From NCBI RefSeq assembly GCF_003935715.1, contig NZ_RHPP01000031.1, positions 1 through 34,117 on the forward strand: a DNA stretch of 34,117 nucleotides, in the 5' to 3' direction. The position numbers and the translations under genes are program-made. The stretch's first letter is position 1. Each line of letters starts with the position of its first letter. The notes below the pieces were generated by a model. It had not been told where the DNA came from. It ran no database searches and saw only the letters and a list, made by a program, of their open reading frames with translations. The DNA comes from Stenotrophomonas sp. 278. Lineage in GTDB: Bacteria; Pseudomonadota; Gammaproteobacteria; Xanthomonadales; Xanthomonadaceae. Shown one piece after another: positions 13,286-20,622 of the stretch.

Positions 13286-13674
13286 GAAGGCACCCGTACC
13301 ATCTTCCGCATCAGATGCTCCACCACGCCTTCCGGGTCCGCCGTACGGCCAACATGCGTGCTCGACATCTGCACAATCGAACTGCGCTTGGCGGTCAAGA
13401 AGTGAAAACGCGCCCGTGCCGGCAACTGCGCTATGGGCCCCGCACCCGCATCACCCCGGCAGATCGCCACAATCGCATCCAGCCACGGCTGCAGCGCCTC
13501 CAGATCCAAGCCCGGCGCGAACGCCTGCATGCGCGCCACATCAATCTCGATCGCCGCCTGCAGATGGCGCGCGCCCGGGCAGGACACGATCACCCCGACG
13601 TTGATGAACTCTTCGCGTTCGACCCGCGGCACCACGCGGATCACCGCATAGTCATACGTGTGCAGCGTGGGCAC
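13282..13674 (-). CDS. DUF3037 family protein
   Basis: A 130-residue protein opening with H-T-Y-D-Y-A-V-I-R-V-V-P-R-V-E-R-E-E-F-I and N-V-G-V-I-V, the hallmark of DUF3037; its molecular function is not established. The start is set at GTG 13674 because a perfect AGGAGG stands 6 bases before it, while the next methionine is well inside the domain. This start lies within the 3' end of the HipA-like kinase gene (23-base overlap), so the two are translationally coupled. DUF3037 genes often accompany this kind of HipA-like gene, suggesting a two-protein system. The stop codon TAG belongs to a GTAG repeat, so the last residues may have been set by repeat insertion. Confidence 0.85.
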   Translation of the reverse strand: MPTLHTYDYAVIRVVPRVEREEFINVGVIVSCPGARHLQAAIEIDVARMQAFAPGLDLEALQPWLDAIVAICRGDAGAGPIAQLPARARFHFLTAKRSSIVQMSSTHVGRTADPEGVVEHLMRKMVRVPS

Positions 13675-14428
13675 GGACGGCCTCCTGGACGAACGCGGCG
13701 CGTGCACGCAGCCGGCGCTTGAGATAGTCGATGTAACCCTGGCGGTACGCCGCCGGGCTGTCGAAGAACGGCTCATCCACCAGCCAGCTGTCCGGTACCA
13801 GTGCCACAACCCGCTCGATTTCCGTATCGGTCAGCAGTGCAGCCAGCGCATCGTCCACCTCGGCGATCCGGGTGGCGAACGGCAGCAGCACATGGTCGCG
13901 GATCAGCGCGAACGGCTTTTTGCAGGCTTCACCCGCATTGGCCCAATCGTGATGGAAGTACATTGCCGCGCCGTGGTCGATCAGGTACAGCTTGCGGTGC
14001 CACACCATCAGGTTCGGATTGCGCGCGGTGCGATCCACATTGCTGGTGAAAGCATCAAACCACACGATCCGCGACGCCAGCTCGGCATCCACCGGCATCG
14101 CGGCGGGGTCGTAGTTGATCGCACCGGGCAGGTAATCGCTCCCCAGGTTCAGCCCCTCGCTGGCGCGGATCAGGTCCTGGATCTCCGGGTCGGGCTCGGT
14201 GCGGGCGAACTCGCGGTCCAGCTCCACGAACACGATCTCCGGAATCGGCAGGCCCAGCGTACGGGCCAGTTCGCCCGCAATCAGCTCGGCAATCAGCGCC
14301 TTCGGGCCTTGGCCGGCACCCCGGAACTTGAGCACCACCATGCCCTCGTCGTCGGTCTCGACCACGGCGGGCAGGGAACCCCCTTCGCGAAGCGGGGTGA
14401 TGTAACGAAGCGCGTGGACAGTACGCAC
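13652..14428 (-). CDS. HipA-like kinase family protein
   Basis: A 258-residue protein resembling the catalytic core of HipA serine/threonine kinases but shorter, without the usual HipA N-terminal subdomain and without an adjacent HipB. Visible features are V-V-L-K-F (K34, candidate ATP lysine), G-P-K-A-L-I-A-E-L-I-A-G-E-L-A, the catalytic-loop-like F-D-A-F-T-S-N-V-D-R-T (D125, N130, D132) with R-N-P-N after it, and L-I-D-H-G (D151) in the place of the metal-binding aspartate. The start is a GTG at 14428 without a clear ribosome-binding site; nearby ATG codons are in other frames. It overlaps the DUF3037 gene. Whether it phosphorylates a protein or a small molecule cannot be told from sequence. 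Confidence 0.8.
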   Translation of the reverse strand: MRTVHALRYITPLREGGSLPAVVETDDEGMVVLKFRGAGQGPKALIAELIAGELARTLGLPIPEIVFVELDREFARTEPDPEIQDLIRASEGLNLGSDYLPGAINYDPAAMPVDAELASRIVWFDAFTSNVDRTARNPNLMVWHRKLYLIDHGAAMYFHHDWANAGEACKKPFALIRDHVLLPFATRIAEVDDALAALLTDTEIERVVALVPDSWLVDEPFFDSPAAYRQGYIDYLKRRLRARAAFVQEAVRAHAAHV

Positions 14429-14522
14429 GGGGCATCCATTGACGGAACAAGCGCCGCCATCTTACCGTGGCGCGGTCACGGCCCGCAGGGGGTGGGCCGG
14501 CGCGGCCGCAACGGGGCAGGGC

Positions 14523-14891
14523 ATGGGCAAGGGATGGGCGTATCTGGCGCTGTGCATCATCGGTGCGCTGATGCTGTGGGGTACCGGCCAGTTCGACGAG
14601 GTGGCATCGCGCAGCAATCTCAATGCGCGCGAAGCATTCTGGAACGACGCCTTTGCCAAAGAGCTCCGCACCGGCACAGCCCGCATGTACGTGGAGGCGT
14701 TCCTCGCCCGCCAGCAGATGACGCTGACCTGCCGCGAGGTCGCCGGTGCCACCCGATGCATCGGCCTGGACCCAAGCGCCAAAGGCGGCACCGCCACCTC
14801 GCCGATGGGCCTTGAACTTGAAATCGTCTACCAGGACAGCGCGCTGCGCAGCAGCGCGTTGACAGCCACGCCGCTCAACGTCATCAATTGA
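14523..14891 (+). CDS. small membrane-anchored protein of unknown function
   Basis: A 122-residue protein with one transmembrane segment near the N-terminus (W-A-Y-L-A-L-C-I-I-G-A-L-M-L-W-G, about 5-20) and a soluble remainder containing two cysteines (C-R-E-V ... T-R-C-I-G-L-D-P) that could pair if it faces the periplasm. The ATG at 14523 is chosen because the frame upstream shows no protein-like sequence; the ribosome-binding site (GCAGGGC, close to the ATG) is weak. It is divergent from the HipA-like gene and 23 bases before the DUF5076 gene, so the two may be cotranscribed. No family was recognised. Confidence 0.65.
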   Translation: MGKGWAYLALCIIGALMLWGTGQFDEVASRSNLNAREAFWNDAFAKELRTGTARMYVEAFLARQQMTLTCREVAGATRCIGLDPSAKGGTATSPMGLELEIVYQDSALRSSALTATPLNVIN

Positions 14892-14914
14892 TTCCTCACC
14901 ACACGGAGTACCCC

Positions 14915-15232
14915 ATGTACACGGACGAACTGACCATCCCTGACGGCGTTCTCAGCGACCCGGAAGCCTTCGAGATCATGCGTCTGTGGGCCGCGCATGA
15001 AGAACTGCACGTCACCCTCAATTCCGACCTCAGCGGTGGGGCGGAAGACTTCGGCGAACTGCTGTCGGACCTGTTCGAGCACGCCGCGCGCATGTTCGCC
15101 GAGCGCGATGGACAGAGCGTGGAGCATTGCCGAAAAGTGATGCTGGCCGACTTCATGGAGCGGGTGAAAGCTCCCAAGGAGAGCATCGAGGGTGGGCTGG
15201 TGGGTACCGGCGAGACGCTGCAGTCGCACTGA
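14915..15232 (+). CDS. DUF5076 family protein
   Basis: A 105-residue acidic cytoplasmic protein. The pattern L-T-I-P-D-G-V-L-S-D-P-E-A-F-E-I-M-R-L-W followed by L-H-V-T-L and F-G-E-L-L-S-D-L matches DUF5076 as remembered; the role of the family is unknown. The ATG at 14915 has GGAG 6 bases upstream, which decides the start over the ATT-initiated extension. After its stop, a 7-bp stem (15237-15243 with 15254-15260) lies before the convergent ATPase gene, without a T run. Confidence 0.75.
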   Translation: MYTDELTIPDGVLSDPEAFEIMRLWAAHEELHVTLNSDLSGGAEDFGELLSDLFEHAARMFAERDGQSVEHCRKVMLADFMERVKAPKESIEGGLVGTGETLQSH

Positions 15233-15270
15233 GACTGCTGGGTCATTTCACCAACCCAGCGCCGTTCCTG

Positions 15271-16722
15271 TCAGTGGGCGTCCAAGTCCAACGGCGTAAA
15301 TTGCAGGAGGTTGGTGCCCAGTGTGTACGCATAGACGGCAGAGGGAACGAAGCGGAAAGCGCAGCCATCCAATTCCTTCTGTCCTTCGCGTGTACGCGTG
15401 GTAACCAAAAAGGGTTGGATGAGCTGGGGGTGTCTGCGATAGAACTCGGCGCAGTTGCGGAGCTCGCCAACGCTGTCGTAGGGCTTATCCGTCCACTTTA
15501 TTTCTACCGCCCAATGTGGCTTCTGCGATGACTTGTCGATGGACACAATGTCCACTTCGCCATCCTGCCAGCGCGCATAGCACAACTGAACCGTAGTGGA
15601 GTGCTGCCACTGACTGAATATCGCGGTTTCCACCACGCTGCCAAAATGCTTGTCGTCGGGAGCGATTCGACCAAACAGCGCGGCGCGCATCGACGGGTTG
15701 GTCAAGTAAACCTTGAAGCCGGTTGCCCGTTTGAACTGTTTGGCGTTGTTGTCGATGCGTTCGACCCGCTTGATCAGAAAGGCGGCTTCAAGGTACTCGA
15801 TGTAGCGCTTGATGGTGTTCTTGGCCACGCCCGACGATGTGGACAGGCCTTCCAGCGAAACCTCGTTACCGGTGTTGTAAGCAAGCGTGTTGAACAGTTT
15901 GTTCAACTCCTGGATGTCATTGATTCCATACAGGCTCGGCAGGTCGCGCAGCAGGACCTTGTCGATGATGTCGCTCTTGATGTACTGCTCAGGGTTGTCG
16001 CGGACATCCTCCACAATCACCGCTTCCGGGTAGCCGCCAAAATTCAGGTAATTGACGAACTCAGCATTCAAGGCTTCGATCTCGGTCGCCTTATATTCAA
16101 AGTCACCCGGTGTGGTCTCGTGCCGAGAGATCAGGCCGTTTTCCTTGTTGATGAAGGCCAGATACTCCGCGAAGGTCAGAGGCGGCAAGATGAAGTCGGA
16201 GAAGCGCCCGGCACCAGACTCATTGCTTTTCATGCGCAGCGCCGCTGCGGCTGAGCCCGTGGCAACGAACCGGTAGTTCGGGAAGGAGTCGACCAACGAT
16301 TTGAGGTGGACTTCCCAGTCCTTCAGGTACTGGATCTCGTCGAAGAAGATGTACGCCACATCGTCGCGACCTATGCCGCGCTCGACAAGGTACATCCGCA
16401 GCAGTCGTTCCAAGGATTGCCCGGTGTAAATGGGCGTCTCCATCGAGATGTAGAAGATCGATCCACCCGGCACGCCGGAGTCAAGCAGCTCACTGATGGC
16501 CTGGTAAACCAGCACGGTTTTACCGACACGACGTGGTCCCATCAGGATCACTGCGCGCCGGAGTTGCGTGTTGCTGACCTTGTTCAGGAACGGCTGGAAG
16601 TAGCGACGCCGGGGCGATTGGGCGAATGGGACCTTGGGTGCCGGATCCTCCCACCAAGGGTTGTCGAACCGCATGCGGTTGACCATGTCCTCGTTGGCAA
16701 TTTCAAGCACGTCGGCCTCCAT
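15271..16722 (-). CDS. AAA_14/DUF4143 ATPase with nuclease-like C-terminus
   Basis: A 483-residue P-loop ATPase. Walker A is G-P-R-R-V-G-K-T (62-69), Walker B I-F-F-D-E-I-Q, and a sensor-1-like stretch reads F-V-A-T-G-S. After a winged-helix-like middle (S-G-V-A-K-N-T-I-K-R-Y), the C-terminal DUF4143 part contains G-E-V-D-I-V ... A-V-E-I-K-W, matching the D-x(n)-E-x-K core of PD-(D/E)XK nucleases. Such genes are common and patchily distributed in bacteria and archaea; their role is unknown. The gene is less GC-rich than its neighbours, suggesting acquisition by transfer. The ATG at 16722 directly abuts a palindrome and has no ribosome-binding site; a TTG at 16734 would extend it by 4 residues. 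It is convergent with the DUF5076 gene. Confidence 0.88.
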   Translation of the reverse strand: MEADVLEIANEDMVNRMRFDNPWWEDPAPKVPFAQSPRRRYFQPFLNKVSNTQLRRAVILMGPRRVGKTVLVYQAISELLDSGVPGGSIFYISMETPIYTGQSLERLLRMYLVERGIGRDDVAYIFFDEIQYLKDWEVHLKSLVDSFPNYRFVATGSAAAALRMKSNESGAGRFSDFILPPLTFAEYLAFINKENGLISRHETTPGDFEYKATEIEALNAEFVNYLNFGGYPEAVIVEDVRDNPEQYIKSDIIDKVLLRDLPSLYGINDIQELNKLFNTLAYNTGNEVSLEGLSTSSGVAKNTIKRYIEYLEAAFLIKRVERIDNNAKQFKRATGFKVYLTNPSMRAALFGRIAPDDKHFGSVVETAIFSQWQHSTTVQLCYARWQDGEVDIVSIDKSSQKPHWAVEIKWTDKPYDSVGELRNCAEFYRRHPQLIQPFLVTTRTREGQKELDGCAFRFVPSAVYAYTLGTNLLQFTPLDLDAH

Positions 16723-16743
16723 AAGATCAATCAATTGATCTTA
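16722..16743. promoter_or_regulatory. operator-like palindrome at the ATPase start codon
   Basis: A perfect 10-bp inverted repeat (TAAGATCAAT and ATTGATCTTA) with a 2-base centre. Its edge base is the first base of the ATG of the ATPase gene, and it covers the predicted transcription start. It is closely related to the palindrome at 16761-16784, with centres 40 bases apart. Confidence 0.65.
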
Positions 16744-16770
16744 TTTTACACAATCTCAAATTAAGATCAA
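16743..16770 (-). promoter_or_regulatory. predicted promoter of the AAA/DUF4143 gene
   Basis: On the minus strand, TTGATC (16770-16765) and TAAAAT (16748-16743) stand 16 bases apart: four of six matches for the -35 and five of six for the -10 boxes. The -35 lies inside the distal palindrome and the -10 ends at the edge of the proximal one. The predicted start point is near 16736, giving a leader of about 14 bases with no ribosome-binding site. Confidence 0.5.
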
Positions 16771-16784
16771 TCGACTGATCTTAA
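16761..16784. promoter_or_regulatory. second operator-like palindrome upstream of the ATPase gene
   Basis: A 12-bp inverted repeat with one mismatch per arm (TTAAGATCAATC facing GACTGATCTTAA). It shares the AAGATCA core with the palindrome at 16722 and overlaps the predicted -35 box. Two matching sites flanking one promoter suggest a dimeric repressor binding cooperatively. Confidence 0.6.
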
Positions 16785-16838
16785 TTTATTCGAGCGCCGA
16801 GCGCCCGTTTGTCAACGATCTTGCGACGTGCAAAGGGC

Positions 16839-17819
16839 TCAAGCTAACGGCAACGACGCATACGCCTGCGTCACCCGGTCGTGCATTTCCCGCACGACCT
16901 CCGCCTTGGCATCCACCTGCGTTTCATTGCCGTAGGCGCGAAGGAAGCTGCAGGCAGCATGGCTGCGTGACCGACGCTCGTACTCGGCGATCCATTGCAG
17001 TCGATCCGGTCGGAAGGCCTGTTCTGCCGACCACGCGGCGAACGGTGGGCGGATCCGGCGGCGGATGCCGACACGCCAGGGTTTGGGTGTGAGACGGGCA
17101 CGGAAGCAGTGCTGGACGCGGCACATCCGCATGTAGAGTTTGTCGGTGTGCAGGGCAGCGAACAACTGCGCCACTTCGGCATCGTGCGGCGAGAACGTGG
17201 CATGCATGGCCAGCAGCCGCAGTCCTGCCGGCGTGCGGTAGGTGCGCAGATGCCAGTGAGGATGCTGGACGGAGAAGCGCTCCACCCGCGCCAGGGCCTG
17301 GGCTTCCAGCTGCGCGCGACGCTGGGTGTTGCGTTTTGCACGGGCGAGCATCAGCGCATTAAGTGCCAGCACGGTGATGGTGGCGAGCAGGAATCCGGCG
17401 GTACCGTTCAGCAGATTCACGCCCACCACCAGCAACACAATCCACAGCACGACCGCGAAGAAGATCGGTAAAGCCCAGGTGGTGGGCGCAGGCGGGTAGT
17501 CAATGTCGGCGAACAGCACGTCCGGGGTGTTCAGGCACAAGGCCCCGTAGCTGTTGCGGGTGATGACCAGGTCGCCCTGGCGTTCCACGATCTGCTCGCG
17601 GATGGGCACGCCGTCCACGCCATAGTTGGTCAGCCGTTCGCGGCGCGGCACCTCGTGCCCCTGCAGAAGCGTGTCCAGCGCTTCCTGCACGCGCATGTCG
17701 GCGTGAGCCTGGGCGGCTGCCACGCTGTCATCGGACCAGCCGAAGCGACGGACCACCAGACGTCGACCTTTGTGCCGGGTGTTGCGGCTGGCTTCCGCCC
17801 AGTACTCGGGAACGATCAT
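16839..17819 (-). CDS. two-TM protein with DxD motif, function unknown
   Basis: A 326-residue protein in three parts. The N-terminal region (1-112) opens M-I-V-P-E-Y-W-A-E-A and ends with V-L-F-A-D-I-D-Y (D105, D107). A membrane hairpin of two hydrophobic segments follows (about 115-135 and 140-158). The basic, His-rich C-terminal region contains L-R-T-Y-R-T-P-A-G-L-R-L-L-A-M-H (191-206) and several Arg/Lys clusters. The hhhDhD and hxH-like motifs recall archaeo-eukaryotic primase/polymerase motifs I and II, but an intervening membrane hairpin would be unusual, so this is only a suggestion. The ATG at 17819 has AAGGA 5 bases upstream. It is the gene upstream of the ATPase, 116 bases away, and divergent from the GH92 gene. 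Confidence 0.7.
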   Translation of the reverse strand: MIVPEYWAEASRNTRHKGRRLVVRRFGWSDDSVAAAQAHADMRVQEALDTLLQGHEVPRRERLTNYGVDGVPIREQIVERQGDLVITRNSYGALCLNTPDVLFADIDYPPAPTTWALPIFFAVVLWIVLLVVGVNLLNGTAGFLLATITVLALNALMLARAKRNTQRRAQLEAQALARVERFSVQHPHWHLRTYRTPAGLRLLAMHATFSPHDAEVAQLFAALHTDKLYMRMCRVQHCFRARLTPKPWRVGIRRRIRPPFAAWSAEQAFRPDRLQWIAEYERRSRSHAACSFLRAYGNETQVDAKAEVVREMHDRVTQAYASLPLA

Positions 17820-18002
17820 GACAGTCCTTGTCGCAATGGAGATCCAATGCGGAGTCTAGCGAAGTCTCGTTGTCTATTGCCGCAAATCCCGGTTTAGATC
17901 GGTAGAAATCCGTGACCAACGACATGTTACGGACCCGGCAGGCCCGGCTAGACTCGAAACGTCGCCGCGCCCGCCGTGGCCTGACCCACAAGGGAGTCCG
18001 TA

Positions 18003-20372
18003 GTGCACCGTACGATGCTGGTTGCTGCTTCGCTGGTCCTCACCGCCGCCCCCTGCACCCTGCAGGCCGCCGACCTCGCTGCCGAGGTCAATCCGTTCAT
18101 CGGCACCACCAATGCAGGCAATGTGTATCCCGGCCCGCAGATGCCGTTCGGCATGGTGGCCTTCAGTCCGGAAATGACCCCGCTGCCCGGCAAGCGTTTT
18201 GCCATCGCCGCCCCCGGCGGCTATGAGTGGCGCGGCAACGGCGTACGCGGCTTCAGCCTGACTCACGTCAACGGCACCGGCTGCACCGGGGCCAGCGGCG
18301 ACGTGCCGATCATGCCGGTCACCACGGCAGTGGAGATGTCGCCGTCATCGGTACAGGCCGGCCTGCGCTACGCCAGTGGTCTGGATCACAAGCGCGAATC
18401 CGCGAGTCCTGGTGCGTATGAGCTCACTCTCGACAACGGGGTCACCGTCGGGCTGGGTGCAACCGCCCGCACGGCGGTGGGGCAGTTCACGTTCCCGGCC
18501 GACAAGCCGGCCAACCTGCTGTTCCGCACGTCCGACAGTGAAGTAGGCAGCAGCGATTCCACGATCGTGATCGATCCTGCCACGCGCACCGTGCGTGGCA
18601 CGGTGACCTCCGGCAACTTCTGCGGCTATCTGGCTGAAGATCGCCGCGAAAGCTATTACACGCTGCACTTCGTGGCCGAATTCGACCAGCCGTTCGAGGT
18701 GGGTGGCACCTGGCGCGATGAAGACGTGCAGAAGGGCGCGCGCGAAGGCGGTGGTGGCACCACCTATGGCACTCAGGGCCATCCGCCGGTGGGCAAGGGC
18801 GCAGGTGGCTGGATCAGCTTTGATGCCAAGCGAAGCCCGGTGGTGACCGCACGCATCGGCATTTCCTATGTGGACGAAGCCGGCGCGCGCGCCAATCTGC
18901 GCCGCGAAAGCCCGGTGGGTACCACGCTGGCCGCCACCCAGGCCGCCGCGCGTGCGGCCTGGAACCGCCAATTGGGGCAGGTGAAGATCAGCGGCGGCAC
19001 GGCGGACGAGCGCACCGTGTTCTACACCGCGCTGTACCACACGCTGCTGGCCCCCAATCTATTCAGTGACGGCGACGGCCGCTATCGCGGCATCGATGGA
19101 AAGGTGCACACCCTGTCCAAGGGCCAGAAGGCGCAGTACGCTAATTACTCCGGCTGGGACGTGTACCGTTCGCAGCTGCAGCTGGTGACCCTGCTGCAGC
19201 CGCAGGTGGGTTCGGATATCGCGCAGTCGCTGCTCAACCAGGCCGACCAGAATGGCGGCGTATGGGACCGCTGGACGCACCTGACTGGCCCGACCGGGGT
19301 GATGAACGGCGATCCTTCGCCGCCGTCGGTGGCGGCCATCCATGCCTTCGGTGGGCGCAACTTCGACCTCAAGCGCGCCTATGCATCACTGAAAAAAGCG
19401 GCCACCGTGCCAACCGAGCGCGATCTCAGCCGGCGCGGCTGCCCGGTGCTGTGCGTCGGCCAACGTCCGGGTCTGGACCAATGGATGAAGCTGAAGTACA
19501 TGCCGGTCGGTGCACCGGGCTGGGGCACGGCCTCGGACACGCTGGAGATGGCCGCGGCTGATTTCGGTCTGGCCGAACTGGCCACCGCTGCAGGCGATAA
19601 GGCGGGTGCTGCACTGTTCCGCGAACGCTCGGGCTGGTGGCGCAATCTGTACAACCCGAAGGCGACCTCGCAGGCCGGTTACATCCAGCCGCGCAATGCC
19701 GATGGCAGCTGGCCGAAGTTCGATCCGGCCTCGGATGAAGAGTTCGTCGAAGGCAGCGGCGCGCAGTACCTGTGGATGGTGCCGTTCGACCCGGCTGGAT
19801 TGATCGCGGTGCTGGGCGGGCGCGAGGCGGCGATTCAACGGTTGGATGCGTTCTTCCGCAAGGAAAACGGCGACTGGGCTGTGACCAAGTCCGGCCCGCT
19901 GCACGCCGAGCTGGACAACGAGCCGTCCATTGCCGCGCCGTGGCTGTACAACTTCGTCGGCCAGCCGTGGAAAACCCAGGCCACCGTACGCCAGGCGATG
20001 AAGCAGATCTGGACCAACGCGCCGGAAGGCATGCCGGGCAATGACGATCTCGGCCAGATGTCGTCGTGGTACGTGTGGTCGGCGCTGGGGCTGTACCCGG
20101 TATATCCGGGCCGTGCGGACCTGGTGATCGGCAGCCCGTTGTTCCCGGAAGCGGTGATCGAGCGACCCGGCGCGAAGATCGTCGTCAAGGCAGCGGGTGC
20201 GGCGATGGATGCGCCTTTTGTGCAGGCGTTGAAGGTCAACGGAAAGACGAGTGAGGAGAGCTGGTTGCCGGCGAGCTTCGTGCAGAAGGGAGGCAGCCTG
20301 GACTTCACCGTAGGCAACCAGCACAACCCCAACTGGGGCAGCTCAACCGTACCGCCGTCATACGGCCCGTAA
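18003..20372 (+). CDS. GH92 family exo-alpha-mannosidase, secreted
   Basis: A 789-residue glycoside hydrolase family 92 protein. Members are calcium-dependent exo-acting alpha-mannosidases that invert configuration and often trim N-glycans or mannans. A signal peptide (hydrophobic to about residue 20, cleavage after T-L-Q-A) leads into N-P-F-I-G-T-T-N-A-G-N-V-Y-P-G, P-F-G-M-V and F-S-L-T-H-V-N-G-T-G-C. The C-terminal catalytic half has E-F-V-E-G-S-G-A-Q-Y-L-W (E583, candidate acid region), L-D-N-E-P-S and G-N-D-D-L-G-Q-M-S-S-W-Y (D681, D682). The start is GTG 18003, because AGGGAG lies 6 bases before it. The stop TAA is the GTAA head of a repeat. It is a lone gene, not in a visible glycan-use cluster. 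Confidence 0.92.
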   Translation: MHRTMLVAASLVLTAAPCTLQAADLAAEVNPFIGTTNAGNVYPGPQMPFGMVAFSPEMTPLPGKRFAIAAPGGYEWRGNGVRGFSLTHVNGTGCTGASGDVPIMPVTTAVEMSPSSVQAGLRYASGLDHKRESASPGAYELTLDNGVTVGLGATARTAVGQFTFPADKPANLLFRTSDSEVGSSDSTIVIDPATRTVRGTVTSGNFCGYLAEDRRESYYTLHFVAEFDQPFEVGGTWRDEDVQKGAREGGGGTTYGTQGHPPVGKGAGGWISFDAKRSPVVTARIGISYVDEAGARANLRRESPVGTTLAATQAAARAAWNRQLGQVKISGGTADERTVFYTALYHTLLAPNLFSDGDGRYRGIDGKVHTLSKGQKAQYANYSGWDVYRSQLQLVTLLQPQVGSDIAQSLLNQADQNGGVWDRWTHLTGPTGVMNGDPSPPSVAAIHAFGGRNFDLKRAYASLKKAATVPTERDLSRRGCPVLCVGQRPGLDQWMKLKYMPVGAPGWGTASDTLEMAAADFGLAELATAAGDKAGAALFRERSGWWRNLYNPKATSQAGYIQPRNADGSWPKFDPASDEEFVEGSGAQYLWMVPFDPAGLIAVLGGREAAIQRLDAFFRKENGDWAVTKSGPLHAELDNEPSIAAPWLYNFVGQPWKTQATVRQAMKQIWTNAPEGMPGNDDLGQMSSWYVWSALGLYPVYPGRADLVIGSPLFPEAVIERPGAKIVVKAAGAAMDAPFVQALKVNGKTSEESWLPASFVQKGGSLDFTVGNQHNPNWGSSTVPPSYGP

Positions 20373-20593
20373 AGCCGGGCTCTGCCCGGCTGCTCTTCGC
20401 GGGATCGAACCGACTTCCGTAGAGCCGGGCTCTGCCCGGCTGCTCTTCGCGCCATCGAAGCCACCCCCGTAGAGCCGGGCTCTGCCCGGCTGCTCTTCGC
20501 GGAATCGAACCGACCCCGTAGAGCCGGGCTCTGCCCGGCTGCTCTTCGCGGAATGCATCACGCCAACAGCAGCCGGGCAGAGCCCGGCTCTAC
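20369..20593 (+). repeat. tandem GTAG-palindrome array with 50-bp period
   Basis: Four direct copies start at 20369 (GTAA head), 20419, 20469 and 20518, each 33 bases with the TCT centre and CTCTTCGCG tail, followed by an inverted copy at 20569-20593. The 16-17 base spacers are themselves related (GGATCGAACCGACTTCC, CCATCGAAGCCACCCCC, GAATCGAACCGACCCC), so the unit that was duplicated is about 50 bases long. The last direct copy and the inverted one form a head-to-head pair. The first copy contains the stop codon of the GH92 gene, and the array fills the gap to the next gene. Confidence 0.92.
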
Positions 20594-20622
20594 AATGTAA
20601 GCCCCCGCCAGGAGAGCACGGA

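Noticed and set aside
15237-15260. Intrinsic terminator between the convergent DUF5076 and ATPase genes
   Set aside because: A 7-bp stem with a 10-base loop exists, but there is no T run on either side.
20369-20593. CRISPR-like array of regularly spaced repeats
   Set aside because: The spacers are 16-17 bases and similar to each other, the repeat is a GTAG palindrome found elsewhere singly and inverted, and no cas gene is near.
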